Part shown: positions 25,614-34,163 of the stretch, in pieces
Layout of the letters: each line of letters opens with the position of its first letter
Numbering within the stretch: position 1 is the first letter of the stretch
Source: Mycobacterium sp. D16Q13
GTDB taxonomy: Bacteria; Actinomycetota; Actinomycetes; Mycobacteriales; Mycobacteriaceae
Assembly (NCBI RefSeq): GCF_002013375.1
Contig: NZ_MAEW01000027.1
Location: 1-56,135 of the forward strand
DNA length: 56,135 bases
Direction of reading: 5' to 3'
Made by a program: the position numbers and the translations under genes
Notes under the pieces: generated by a model
Database searches by the model: none
The model's input: the letters and a program-made list of their open reading frames with translations, nothing else
What the model was told of the DNA's origin: nothing

Positions 25614-26222
25614 ATGGCGCGTAGGCGGGGATGGGACGGGCAGCCGCCCAGCAGTGACGAGGAAGCTTCCGAGCGGATCACCGCCGCAGCGGTGAAGTTG
25701 ATCGGCGAGACCGGCGCGGCGGTAAGCCTCGCCGACGTCGCGGCAGAACTCGGCGTTATCCGACAAACCGTCTACCGGTATTTCCCCACCGCCGATGCGC
25801 TGATGCACGCCGCTTCCATCGCCTCGGTGGACGGTTTCCTAGACCGGCTGACGGAGGTGGTGCGCGGCATCACCGATCCGGCCGAGGCACTCACCGAAGG
25901 TGTGCTCTACACCCTGGAAGAGGTCACTCGGACACCACATTTGGCCATCATGATGTCCGAGCCCTACGCACACTCCCACACGAGCGATATGACCTCGGAT
26001 CAGGCGCAGGCGTTCGGTTTGCGCATGCTCGGCCGGTTTGACGTCGAGTGGGATCAGTACGGATACGACGACGAGGCCAAGCGCGGACTTGTGGAGTTCG
26101 CGCTACGAATCATGTTGTCGTTCTTCGTCTCCCCCAATGAGGCCACCCGCTCCCGCGACGAATTGCGGCGCTTCCTCGCGCGCTGGCTGGGCGGAGCCAT
26201 TCTGGCCCAGCCCTCTCATTAA
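25614..26222 (+). CDS. TetR-family transcriptional regulator
   Basis: A 202-residue TetR protein. The helix-turn-helix runs ASERITAAAVKLIGETGAAVSLADVAAELGVIRQTVYRYFPTADAL near residues 15-60, with TVYRYF as recognition helix. The C-terminal ligand pocket is variable and gives no clue to the inducer. ATG 25614 is preferred over 25578 because the family start is MARRRGWD. It is divergent from the hydrolase/membrane protein pair. Confidence 0.9.
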   Translation: MARRRGWDGQPPSSDEEASERITAAAVKLIGETGAAVSLADVAAELGVIRQTVYRYFPTADALMHAASIASVDGFLDRLTEVVRGITDPAEALTEGVLYTLEEVTRTPHLAIMMSEPYAHSHTSDMTSDQAQAFGLRMLGRFDVEWDQYGYDDEAKRGLVEFALRIMLSFFVSPNEATRSRDELRRFLARWLGGAILAQPSH

Positions 26223-26231
26223 TCGAGATTT

Positions 26232-26248
26232 ACGTTTCAACTAAACGT
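26232..26248. promoter_or_regulatory. Inverted repeat ACGTTT-N5-AAACGT before the cupin gene
   Basis: A perfect 6-base-arm dyad lies 47 bases upstream of the cupin ATG in a short AT-rich stretch. It could be an operator for the cupin-PepSY operon or part of the end of the tetR transcript; there is no T run. Confidence 0.4.
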
Positions 26249-26294
26249 TTATATCGCCTTTCATAATTAGTCTGGGCGGACATACCGTCGCCTT

Positions 26295-26990
26295 ATGAAG
26301 CCGATCAATCGACGTGCCGTGCTCGGCGGTGTCGGAGTGGCGGGGGTCGCAGCCGTCGCCGGTGCAGGAGCCGACCGTGCACTGTCTTCCCCGCGCTCCC
26401 GTGACGACATAAAGGACCAGACCGTGACCGATGACGCCGCCCGCTTCGGCGATCCCCGCATCCCCGCCGAACTGAACACCGCCCAACCGCACATGTTTCA
26501 CCTCGGCGCCCTGGCACCGCAGACCTTCGACGGTGGAGACCTGCGCCAGGCGCACGAGGGCAACTTCCCCATCCTCACCGGGCAGCAGGCCAGCATCGTC
26601 ATGGTGACCCTGCAGCCGGGCGGAATCCGGGAGCCACACTGGCATCCCAGCGCCTGGGAGATCAACATCATCACCGACGGCGTCGCGAAGTGGACGTTGT
26701 TGGACCCCGAGGGACACAGCGAAACCTTCGACGCCCACGTGGGCGATGTGGTCTTCGCGCCCCAGGGATCGCTGCACTATTTCGAGAACAAGGGCACCGA
26801 AGACCTCAAGCTGCTGATCGTGTTCAACGCGAGCACTGCGGAAGGCAAGGACGACATCGGAATTGGCGCCTCGATCAGCAAGCTCCCACCCGACGTCCTG
26901 GCCGCTGTGTTCGGTGTGCCGACGGAGACCTTCGCAAAGTTCAAGAAAATCGACGAGTCCATCACCATCCTGCGCAGACCTACCGCGTAA
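26295..26990 (+). CDS. Tat-exported cupin-domain protein (oxalate decarboxylase-like)
   Basis: A 231-residue single-cupin protein. The N-terminus NRRAVLGGVGVAGVAAVAGAGA looks like a twin-arginine signal. The cupin has all four metal ligands: His115, His117 and Glu122 in HWHPSAWE, and His161 in GSLHYF, so manganese binding is likely. It resembles one half of the bicupin oxalate decarboxylases, with the motif GDVVFAPQGSLHYFEN. The product would act outside the cytoplasmic membrane. It is 25 bases before the PepSY gene, probably one operon. Confidence 0.85.
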   Translation: MKPINRRAVLGGVGVAGVAAVAGAGADRALSSPRSRDDIKDQTVTDDAARFGDPRIPAELNTAQPHMFHLGALAPQTFDGGDLRQAHEGNFPILTGQQASIVMVTLQPGGIREPHWHPSAWEINIITDGVAKWTLLDPEGHSETFDAHVGDVVFAPQGSLHYFENKGTEDLKLLIVFNASTAEGKDDIGIGASISKLPPDVLAAVFGVPTETFAKFKKIDESITILRRPTA

Positions 26991-27015
26991 CACCCCACCC
27001 GATACGTAGGCGCCC

Positions 27016-28377
27016 ATGGCGCGTTCACCGACACTAGCCTTACTCGACGGGCAGCGGTCGGCGCGCGTTATGGAGGAGAAGGTGGCCACATCCCGGCGCC
27101 GTCGTGTGTCCTTAAAGATCCGGCGCGCCCTGGTTCTCGGTCACCGCTGGGTCGGCCTGGTGTGCGGGCTCCTTGTCGTGGTCGTCAGCACCAGCGGTGC
27201 CCTGCTCGTGTACCAGCCGGAGCTGATCCGTGCGCTGCATCCCGAGATGTTCCACGCCACCGCCGCCGATAAGCCGGTTGGCTTTACGCAGGCGATGAAC
27301 GCGGTCCAGTCGCGCTACCCCGACATTCAGCTTGCGAATGCGTCACTGAAGGACGGCGTGTACCTACTGAACGCCTCGACCGACACCCACGACACGTTTT
27401 TCGTCGACGCGGGGACCGGCGTGATCAACGGGCGAATGGACCTCGGCACGGGCGTGCTGGGGTTTCTGGTCAATCTGCATGATTGCGGTTTCACCTGCGA
27501 GGACTACAGCGGCTATCTGCCATTCCTCGCCCAGCCTTGCCCGCTGGCGCAGATGAACGCCTTCTCTGGATTATCCTGGGGCGCAGCGATACTGGCGTTC
27601 GCAGCGGTCCTCCTGCTGCTGCTGGTGGTTCCCGCGCCGTACATCTGGTGGAGGGCGATCCGCAAGTTACGCAACGCCTTACGTGTGCGATGGGGCTCAG
27701 GACGGTTCGCTCGCGATTTCGATCTGCACGCCATAATCGGCATCGTCGCCACGGCGCCGTTGATCGTATGGGGGCTGACCGGATTGCAATTCGAGATCCC
27801 CGGACTCACCACCCTCTGGTATTCGGTGACCGGGGGCCAGGTCGCCGAAAACACCTTCACCGCAGACTCTGGCGATCAGAACGTCACCGTGGCGGACGCC
27901 ATGGCGGCGGCCAGGAACCAGTTCCCGGGCTCTGAGGTGACCTGGATAGGCATGCCGGACACCGAGAATTCGTTCTACACCGTCGACCTGCTGGATCACG
28001 ACGGGCCGGACCTACGGGCGTACAGCCACAACTACCACGGGAATCGTTCCGTGGGCGTAGACGCTCACGACGCCGGACACGTGCAGATTCTTCGAGGTAA
28101 GCCAGCCACCGCGTCCAACGCCATCGCCGACGAATGGGCCAGTTCTGCCGCACATTTCGGCCTTGCCGTGAGCGGCTATTGGCGCGCGACCTGGTTCGCC
28201 CTCGGCATGGCTCCCCTGCTGCTCGCGATCACCGGCTTCAGCACCTGGCGCTGGCGCCGCCGTGCCCGTCTGCGGGCCCGCGTCAGGAGCGCACAGGTTC
28301 CCGGCGCGGACGCGACAGCACCCGAGTCGGCCACCAGAACCACGTCCCCAGCAGCCGAACGAGTGCGGGCACAATGA
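27016..28377 (+). CDS. PepSY-associated transmembrane protein (PiuB-like)
   Basis: A 453-residue membrane protein. It has four main helices: near 45-65 (VGLVCGLLVVVVSTSGALLVY), near 190-212, near 240-260 (IIGIVATAPLIVWGLTGLQF) and near 390-412. Two PepSY-like extracytoplasmic segments separate them. The first helix pair HRWVG...SG and the final ITGFSTWRWRRR match the PepSY_TM/PiuB family, often linked to iron or siderophore-related reduction. Start is uncertain: ATG 27016 or GTG 27082 behind GGAGGAG. Its last 95 bases overlap the convergent mmpL gene, an unusually long 3' overlap. Confidence 0.85.
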   Translation: MARSPTLALLDGQRSARVMEEKVATSRRRRVSLKIRRALVLGHRWVGLVCGLLVVVVSTSGALLVYQPELIRALHPEMFHATAADKPVGFTQAMNAVQSRYPDIQLANASLKDGVYLLNASTDTHDTFFVDAGTGVINGRMDLGTGVLGFLVNLHDCGFTCEDYSGYLPFLAQPCPLAQMNAFSGLSWGAAILAFAAVLLLLLVVPAPYIWWRAIRKLRNALRVRWGSGRFARDFDLHAIIGIVATAPLIVWGLTGLQFEIPGLTTLWYSVTGGQVAENTFTADSGDQNVTVADAMAAARNQFPGSEVTWIGMPDTENSFYTVDLLDHDGPDLRAYSHNYHGNRSVGVDAHDAGHVQILRGKPATASNAIADEWASSAAHFGLAVSGYWRATWFALGMAPLLLAITGFSTWRWRRRARLRARVRSAQVPGADATAPESATRTTSPAAERVRAQ

Positions 28378-31105
28378 ACGAACGCACGATCAACGTGTCG
28401 AGCAGCAGACCGATGCACACGGTGGTGCCCACCTGGCCGATGGTCCGCAGATCACTCGACAGCATCGCCAGCATCGTGAAGGCGAACACCAAGCCGGCGG
28501 AAGTAACCACGCCACCAGTACTTCCCAGCGCGCGGATAAGTCCGGTGTTCAACCCGGCATGGGTCTCTTCTTTGAGTCGGGCGATCAGCAACAGGTTGTA
28601 GTCCGAGCCCACCGCCACCAAGATGATGAACGTCAGCGGCAGGATCAGCCAGTGCAACGGCAGCCCGACAAGGTGCTGCCAGATGAGCACCGAAAGGCCG
28701 AACGCACCCGCGAACGAGAAGGCCACGGTGCCGATAATGACGAAGGGCGCCACCAGACTTCGCGTGATGACCATCATGATCAAGAAGATCAGTGTGAAGG
28801 CCGCGATTGCCGCGATGAGCAGATCCGATGCGGCGTACTCCTTGATGTCCTTGTTGTTGGACCCGGCACCGCCGATATAGACCTTTGACCCGGCCAACGA
28901 GGTTTCCTTCAGCGCCGTCGTGATGGCATCGGGGAACTCGTTGACGTGCTCGATACCTTCCGGGCCCATGGCATTTCCCACGTGGGTGACAATGAACCGG
29001 GCAGCCTTGCCATCGGGTGACATCATCAGCGCCATACCGGTTTTGATGTCCTCGTTGTCGAACGCTTCGTGCGGTATGTAGAAGAAGTCATCGCTGCGGG
29101 ATGCGTCAAAATCGTTTCCGACGTTGATCATGTCGTCGAAGGTCTGATCCGTCGCGGTGGACTGCAGATTGGTCTGGCCATAGGTATTGACGATGAGGGC
29201 TTGTAGCGCTTCCTGGTCGTTGGCCGTCAGCTTCAATAGCGCAACCATCTGCGGCAACAGTCGATCGACGGCCTCCAGGGAGCCCACCGCGTCCTTGATG
29301 TCGGCCGCCAGCTTGTCGATGCTGTCGAGCATGTCGAACAACGATCTGAAGGACAAGCACACCGGAATGTCGAAGCAGTGTGGTTCCCAATAGAAGTAGT
29401 TGCGCAGCGGACGCATGAAGTCATCGAGGTTCGACACCTTCTCGTCCATGTCTTTCGTGACCTGTTGCATGTCCTCCATCGTCACGACGGTGTTATGCAT
29501 TTCATCCGCAAGTTTCTGCGTCAGGTCGACGGTCTGCCGCAGGACCGCCACAGAGTGCGCCATGATCTGGGCCTGCTTGTCGGTGTTGGCGTTCTGCGCC
29601 TTCGTAAACGGGAGCTGCTGACCGTTTCCACTGCCCTGAGTGGTGAACAGGTAAGGCAGAGAGGCATGTTCGAGCGCTCGCCCCATCGGCCTGGTAATAC
29701 TCTGCACCATCGCGACGCCGGGAAGTCGCACCAGGCTCTTGGAGACCCGGTCCAATGAGATGAAATCGGCTGAGTTACGCATGTCGTGATCCGACTCGAC
29801 CATGAGCATCTCGGTGAACAACTTGCTGGGCGGGAAGTGCCGGTCCGCGGCGGCAAAACCTTCCTTCGCCGGAGCGTCCGACGGCTGATACGCGCGATCG
29901 TCGTAGCTCACCTGGTAGGTCGGCACGAAGACCGCTCCGACGAGAACTGCTGCGGCACTTGCCACGAGTATCGGCTTAGGCCAACGCACCACGCTTGCCC
30001 CGATGCGGCGGTACAGACGTGCCTTGGCCCTTTGTTTGGGGTCGAACAGCCCGAACAGGCTGCCCAGGTGCAGCATGGCCGGCCCGAGCGTGAGCGCTGC
30101 CGCGATGGTCAAGAGCATGCCGATGGCAACGGCCGGACCCATGGTGTGGAAGTAGTTGAGCCGCGCAAAGCTCAGACACAGGCCCGCGCCCGCGATCGTC
30201 AATCCTGAGCCGATGATGACGTGAGAGACGCCGCGGTACGCCGCGTAGAAGGCGTCCTCCCGACTCAGGCCTGCGTTCCGCGCCTCGTGGTAACGCCCCA
30301 ACAGGAAGATGCCGTAGTCCGTACCGGCGCCCAGCGTCAGCGAGATCACGATATTGACCGCGAATGAGGACAGCTCGATATATCCGAAGTGCCCGAGAGT
30401 CGCGACAACCCCTCGCGCAACCAGCATCTCGACCAGAACGCCGAACAATGGCACCAGCATCGTGGTGACGGAGCGGTACACCATCAGCAGCATGAAGATG
30501 ATCAGGAAGATCGTCACGATCGTGATGTTGTTCAGGCTGGAGTTCGCGACGCTCAACGTGTCCGAGGCCAGGGGGGCCGCACCGCTGACATAGATCTTGA
30601 GACCGGGCGGTGGAGTGTCCTTGTCGATCAGGTCCTTGACCGCGTCGACAGATTTGTTCGCCTGCATCTGGCCGATATCACCTGCCAGGCGCAGCAATAC
30701 AAACGCTGAATTGCCATCGAGGCTCTGTGCCCCGGCCGCGGTGATGGGCTTTCCCCACGTGTCCATCACGTACTGCACGTGCTCGGTGTCGTTCTTGAGC
30801 CTGCGTACCAGATCGTCGTAGTACTGGTGATCGGCCTCGCCGAGCGGCCGATCGGCCTCCAGTACCAGCATGGTCAAGCTGGTGGATGTGGACTCCTGGA
30901 ACTTCTCCCCGATCTGCAGCATTGCCCGCTGAGACGGGGCGTAGTGCGGGATCATCGGCCCGGCGAGTTCTGCCGCAACGTCTTCCACGTGCGGCACAAA
31001 CGTATTCGTCGTTACCGCGACGATGGCCCAGAAGACGATGATCGGCACCGCCAGGACGCGGACCATCCTCGCGACGAAGGGCTTCCTCTCCCGATGCTCG
31101 CTCAT
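28283..31105 (-). CDS. mmpL: MmpL family RND transporter (second)
   Basis: A 940-residue transporter with the same build as the one at 3423-6239: two RND repeats with proton-relay motifs GTDYGIF and GSDYNLL, NYFYWEPHCFDIPVCLSF paired Cys in the second periplasmic loop, and a C-terminal TWFWWP. The ATG at 31105 overlaps the mmpS stop (ATGA), as in the first operon; the extension to 31123 is unlikely. Divergence from the first MmpL is considerable over the loops, so the cargo probably differs. The 3' end overlaps the PepSY gene by 95 bases on the other strand. Confidence 0.93.
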   Translation of the reverse strand: MSEHRERKPFVARMVRVLAVPIIVFWAIVAVTTNTFVPHVEDVAAELAGPMIPHYAPSQRAMLQIGEKFQESTSTSLTMLVLEADRPLGEADHQYYDDLVRRLKNDTEHVQYVMDTWGKPITAAGAQSLDGNSAFVLLRLAGDIGQMQANKSVDAVKDLIDKDTPPPGLKIYVSGAAPLASDTLSVANSSLNNITIVTIFLIIFMLLMVYRSVTTMLVPLFGVLVEMLVARGVVATLGHFGYIELSSFAVNIVISLTLGAGTDYGIFLLGRYHEARNAGLSREDAFYAAYRGVSHVIIGSGLTIAGAGLCLSFARLNYFHTMGPAVAIGMLLTIAAALTLGPAMLHLGSLFGLFDPKQRAKARLYRRIGASVVRWPKPILVASAAAVLVGAVFVPTYQVSYDDRAYQPSDAPAKEGFAAADRHFPPSKLFTEMLMVESDHDMRNSADFISLDRVSKSLVRLPGVAMVQSITRPMGRALEHASLPYLFTTQGSGNGQQLPFTKAQNANTDKQAQIMAHSVAVLRQTVDLTQKLADEMHNTVVTMEDMQQVTKDMDEKVSNLDDFMRPLRNYFYWEPHCFDIPVCLSFRSLFDMLDSIDKLAADIKDAVGSLEAVDRLLPQMVALLKLTANDQEALQALIVNTYGQTNLQSTATDQTFDDMINVGNDFDASRSDDFFYIPHEAFDNEDIKTGMALMMSPDGKAARFIVTHVGNAMGPEGIEHVNEFPDAITTALKETSLAGSKVYIGGAGSNNKDIKEYAASDLLIAAIAAFTLIFLIMMVITRSLVAPFVIIGTVAFSFAGAFGLSVLIWQHLVGLPLHWLILPLTFIILVAVGSDYNLLLIARLKEETHAGLNTGLIRALGSTGGVVTSAGLVFAFTMLAMLSSDLRTIGQVGTTVCIGLLLDTLIVRSFIVPALVRLLGTWFWWPTRVLSRPRREPVRS

Positions 31106-31545
31106 GCCGACTTCACCCTGCACATGACGTTCGCGTCCGCGTGATCGTCGGACATCTCATCGCGGACCACATCATTCACCCGTATCCGGCAGCCGACCTG
31201 GCCCCCACGCACCTGTACGGAGATGCTGCCCGACACCACGGTGAGAGTCGTTGTCTCCGTGTGCGACCACGGCAGCGTGGTCACGTCAACCTGGTGCGGA
31301 TGACCGTCGATATCGATATAGCTCAACATCCCGCCGTTCCCGACTGAGCCGAAGACCTCGTAGGTGAGGGTTTTGGGCGTGAACTCCGGTGGTGCCTGCG
31401 GCGGATTGACGGTGAGCACGGGTCCGGGAGCCGACAACTCGTGCACCTTCAACATCGAGCCACCGGCCACTCCGAGCGCGATGACTGCGACGAGAGGCAT
31501 CCAGGCTCGTGCCAGGACCCTCCTGCCAACCGAACGTGGGCTCAC
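31102..31545 (-). CDS. mmpS: MmpS family transport accessory protein (second)
   Basis: A 147-residue MmpS with a basic N-terminus, one membrane helix (about residues 12-32, ARAWMPLVAVIALGVAGGS), a proline-rich linker and the beta domain (LTYEVFGSVGNGGMLSYIDIDG, LPWSHTETT, CRIRVNDVVRDE, MCRVKSA) with two Cys. GTG start with GGAGG upstream. Translationally coupled to the following mmpL. An inverted repeat about 31 bases upstream is a likely operator; no regulator gene is adjacent. Confidence 0.9.
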   Translation of the reverse strand: MSPRSVGRRVLARAWMPLVAVIALGVAGGSMLKVHELSAPGPVLTVNPPQAPPEFTPKTLTYEVFGSVGNGGMLSYIDIDGHPHQVDVTTLPWSHTETTTLTVVSGSISVQVRGGQVGCRIRVNDVVRDEMSDDHADANVMCRVKSA

Positions 31546-31575
31546 CCGACCACCTCCCGCACCTCACGTCACGCG

Positions 31576-31596
31576 TATGTCAATGGAACTGACATA
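31576..31596. promoter_or_regulatory. Inverted repeat TATGTCA-N7-TGACATA upstream of second mmpS
   Basis: Perfect 7-base arms with a 7-base spacer, about 31 bases before the mmpS GTG. The size and place fit a TetR- or MarR-type operator for the mmpS-mmpL operon. The cognate regulator would have to be encoded elsewhere. Confidence 0.65.
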
Positions 31597-31677
31597 AGTA
31601 CGGTCGGAAATGTTATCAGCCCAACCTGGGAATCCGAACGCCAACTTTGACCACCCCGACAGTCCGTCAGATCGGCG

Positions 31678-32124
31678 TCATGCCGCGCGTGGCAGCCGCG
31701 CCTTCAACCGCCGCATTCTGAGTACCTGCGCCGTGATGTTGATCGACGAGATCATAGGAATCACCCCGAGAAATGTTCGCTCGGAAGGTGTGGCTCCGTG
31801 CAGTTGCTCGAGGCTGCCGAGCACATAAAAGCATCCCAGGCTGAAGATCGTGGCCGGGATGGAAAACGCCCACAGCGACCCCCGGTCGGTGATCGCCTGT
31901 CGTGCGAAGTGGAGCTCGTCGTCCGACATCGGCTCCCGTTTACGCACCTTCTTCAGCACGGATGGGTAGCCGCCGACCTGGTCCGCCAGCGGTGACGACC
32001 CACGGGTCCTCAGCCGCGTGGTGTACACGAACATGCACGTGGCGAAGGTCAGCAGGGCCACGAAGGCGAGAATCGCCAGGTACCCGAAGAGGTGCCAGTT
32101 ATGCCCCAAGAAGTTCCAGTTCAT
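31678..32124 (-). CDS. Small membrane protein, unknown function
   Basis: A 148-residue protein with three hydrophobic helices (about 12-37, 80-103, 118-134) separated by a charged cytoplasmic loop (KKVRKREPMSDDELHFARQAITDRGS). I do not recognise a family. ATG 32124 has AAAGGGACGG upstream. It is divergent from the adenylyl cyclase gene and downstream of it lies the mmpS promoter. Confidence 0.75.
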   Translation of the reverse strand: MNWNFLGHNWHLFGYLAILAFVALLTFATCMFVYTTRLRTRGSSPLADQVGGYPSVLKKVRKREPMSDDELHFARQAITDRGSLWAFSIPATIFSLGCFYVLGSLEQLHGATPSERTFLGVIPMISSINITAQVLRMRRLKARLPRAA

Positions 32125-32265
32125 CACACCGTCCCTTTGCCCCGCCGTGGAGGAATCTTCTTGGAGATACTCGAGGTTTCCCCGGATCAAGTCAAGGCTC
32201 CTGACACTGCCTGCCGCTCGTATCGTTATGCCAACAGTGGGTTCTAGGTGTGCTGTACTGGCCAG

Positions 32266-33267
32266 ATGCCCGAGTCTCGCGAGCTCAACGAGGTGGTCGA
32301 TGCCGCGATCGAGCAGTCGCTCCTCGGTGGCCCACGCAAGTACACCCGCTCGCAGGTAGCCGAGCTCTCCGGCGTGCCCGTCGAGCGCGCCCGGAAGCTA
32401 TGGGTGGCACTAGGCTTCGCGGCGGCGGAAAGCGATGCCGACGTCGCGTTCACCGATGCCGATGTCTCCGCGATCCGCACCTTCGCAGCGCTGGAGACGA
32501 CGACTTCCGCCAACGAACAGAGCCAAGTTGCCGCCGCCCGAACACTCGGTCAGGCCATGGCGCGGCTCGCCGAGTGGCAGGCGGACCTACTCACTCGCGA
32601 GATCGGAGATCGCATTGCCGCCGACGGCGACCAATTCGCGCCCACGTCAAGCGTCGAGGCTGTCACCCAGACAATCTCCACACTGACGGCGCTGCAGGAC
32701 TATGCCTGGCAGCGACACCTCGCCGCGGCGCTCACCCGAGCGCATGAATCCGGCAGCACCACAAGACAATTACTCGTAGGTTTTGCCGACATGGTGGGCT
32801 ACACACGCCTGTCCCGCCACCTGGACCCCGAAGAGCTGACGAACCTTCTAGAGGCCTTCGAGACCGCGCTCACCGATGCAATCACCACGCATGGCGGCTG
32901 GGTGATCAAGAACGTCGGCGACGAGGTCATGTTCGCGGCCGCGAACGCCAGAACGGGCGCGCGCATCGCTATCGCCATGAACGCGGCGATCACCGAAGCA
33001 GCACAGCGGATTCCGGACATGCCGCAGATACGAGTGGGCTTGGCCTACGGACAAGTGCTCGTGCGCTTCGGCGACCTCTACGGCACCGTGGTAAATATCG
33101 CGGCGCGACTGACCGGCGTGGCGCGGCCCGGAACGATCCTTCTCGACGACGCCGCGGCAACGGCGTTGGGGGACAACGACGAATTCCTTCTCCGCCATCT
33201 GCGCGGTGTGCGCGTCAAAGGGTTCTCCCGATTGGGTTCGCACGTATTGCGCACGCGAAAACGCTGA
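32266..33267 (+). CDS. Class III adenylyl cyclase with N-terminal regulatory domain (Rv2212/Rv1264-like)
   Basis: A 333-residue cyclase making cAMP from ATP. The helical N-terminal domain (about 1-155) resembles the regulatory (pH- or fatty-acid-responsive) domain of Rv1264/Rv2212. In the C-terminal catalytic domain all canonical residues are present: metal Asp175 (FADMVGYT) and Asp219 (NVGDEV), adenine-specifying Lys215 and Asp270, and transition-state Asn277 and Arg281 (VVNIAARLTG). So it should be an active homodimeric cytosolic enzyme with ATP specificity. ATG 32266 chosen by family start; GTG 32248 is possible. The following SRPBCC gene starts 40 bases downstream. Confidence 0.9.
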   Translation: MPESRELNEVVDAAIEQSLLGGPRKYTRSQVAELSGVPVERARKLWVALGFAAAESDADVAFTDADVSAIRTFAALETTTSANEQSQVAAARTLGQAMARLAEWQADLLTREIGDRIAADGDQFAPTSSVEAVTQTISTLTALQDYAWQRHLAAALTRAHESGSTTRQLLVGFADMVGYTRLSRHLDPEELTNLLEAFETALTDAITTHGGWVIKNVGDEVMFAAANARTGARIAIAMNAAITEAAQRIPDMPQIRVGLAYGQVLVRFGDLYGTVVNIAARLTGVARPGTILLDDAAATALGDNDEFLLRHLRGVRVKGFSRLGSHVLRTRKR

Positions 33268-33307
33268 CAGTTTCTCAAATACACCCACCGGATACGAAAG
33301 GCAGCAG

Positions 33308-33763
33308 ATGGCTCAGTACACCGAGGAGACCGTCTTCGAAGCACCCCGGAACATCGTGTACGAATTGCTCGCCAACCGCGAGGGGTACAACGCGTTCCTA
33401 CCCTTCACCGTCACACTGGTGCGCCCCGGCGCCACCGAACGGCAAGGCGTCGGGGCCGTTCACCGCATCGGCATCGGACCCGTTGGCGTCAAGGAAGAGA
33501 TTGTCGACCTCGTTGAAGGCGAACGCATCCAGTACCGGGTCGTTGGCGGACTGCCGGTGCGCTCACACATAGGAACCATCACGCTCACCGATCACCCTCA
33601 GGGGACTGCGGTGCGTTACTCGATGGAGTCCACTCCGCTGATCCCGGTGCCCCATGCCGCGATGGTTTGGGTGCTGCGTCAATCGATGTCGAGCCTTGTC
33701 AACGGCGCACGGCGCGAGGCCGCGCGCAGAGGTGCCGGCGGCACTTCTCGTGACGCCTCTTGA
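33308..33763 (+). CDS. SRPBCC-family protein (polyketide cyclase/START-like)
   Basis: A 151-residue helix-grip protein: TEETVFEAPRNIVYELLANREGYNAFLPF at the N-terminus, an antiparallel sheet around a hydrophobic cavity, and a long C-terminal helix (AAMVWVLRQSMSSLVNGARREAAR). Proteins of this fold bind lipids or act as cyclases/dehydrases; the ligand is unknown. ATG 33308 follows GAAAGGCAGCAG. It may be cotranscribed with the cyclase gene. Confidence 0.85.
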   Translation: MAQYTEETVFEAPRNIVYELLANREGYNAFLPFTVTLVRPGATERQGVGAVHRIGIGPVGVKEEIVDLVEGERIQYRVVGGLPVRSHIGTITLTDHPQGTAVRYSMESTPLIPVPHAAMVWVLRQSMSSLVNGARREAARRGAGGTSRDAS

Positions 33764-34163
33764 GCGCACATTGAGCAACGGCCGTATTTAAATTCCAAGC
33801 GCACAGATTTGCACATCTGGTCCATTCGGTGCGCCTTTTTTGGGCCGGTAATTTTTTGGCATGGCTACTTACGCCTTACATGACCATTGACTCGTATTAA
33901 ATACTTTTCCGTCACGGTTCCGTCTCACCCGGGGAGAGGTGCGGTTTTGCCGCGATGCACCTTCTGACATGCCTGTTCGCCGGGTACTCGCCGAACATCT
34001 GATCACCGCCGTGCCCCTGTTAGATCACGAGCGCAGTTCGTTTTCCGCATCAACTTGATAACCACCCTGTATGCCAGCTGGACGCCATTTTTGGTGCGTT
34101 ATAAAGTTCAGCCATCGAATTTCAACCGCGTGATTTACACGCACAAGCTAGGGAGTCGGGTCG
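33764..34163 (+). other. 400-bp AT-rich, stem-loop-rich non-coding region
   Basis: No protein-coding signal on either strand. Base composition is visibly lower in GC than the flanking genes. Contents in order: a GCGCAC...GTGCGC hairpin followed by T6 (33799-33841), a second T6 tract near 33852-33857, a stable hairpin with AGGTGC/GCACCT arms near 33940-33969, a second dyad with TGTTCG/CGAACA arms at 33974-33997, and a GGGAG ribosome site before GTG 34164. This looks like a terminator for the upstream gene followed by a structured leader of the secreted-protein gene. No known riboswitch class was recognised. Confidence 0.5.
33799..33841 (+). terminator. Candidate intrinsic terminator with inner hairpin
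   Basis: Outer arms GCGCAC (33799-33804) and GTGCGC (33829-33834) enclose a small hairpin CAGAT/ATCTG and are followed by C and six T. It lies 35 bases after the SRPBCC stop. The outer loop is long, so strength is uncertain. Confidence 0.5.

Noticed and set aside
33942..34163. Cyclic di-AMP or other known riboswitch in the leader
   Set aside because: The conserved blocks I can recall for such classes are not present; only generic stems are seen.
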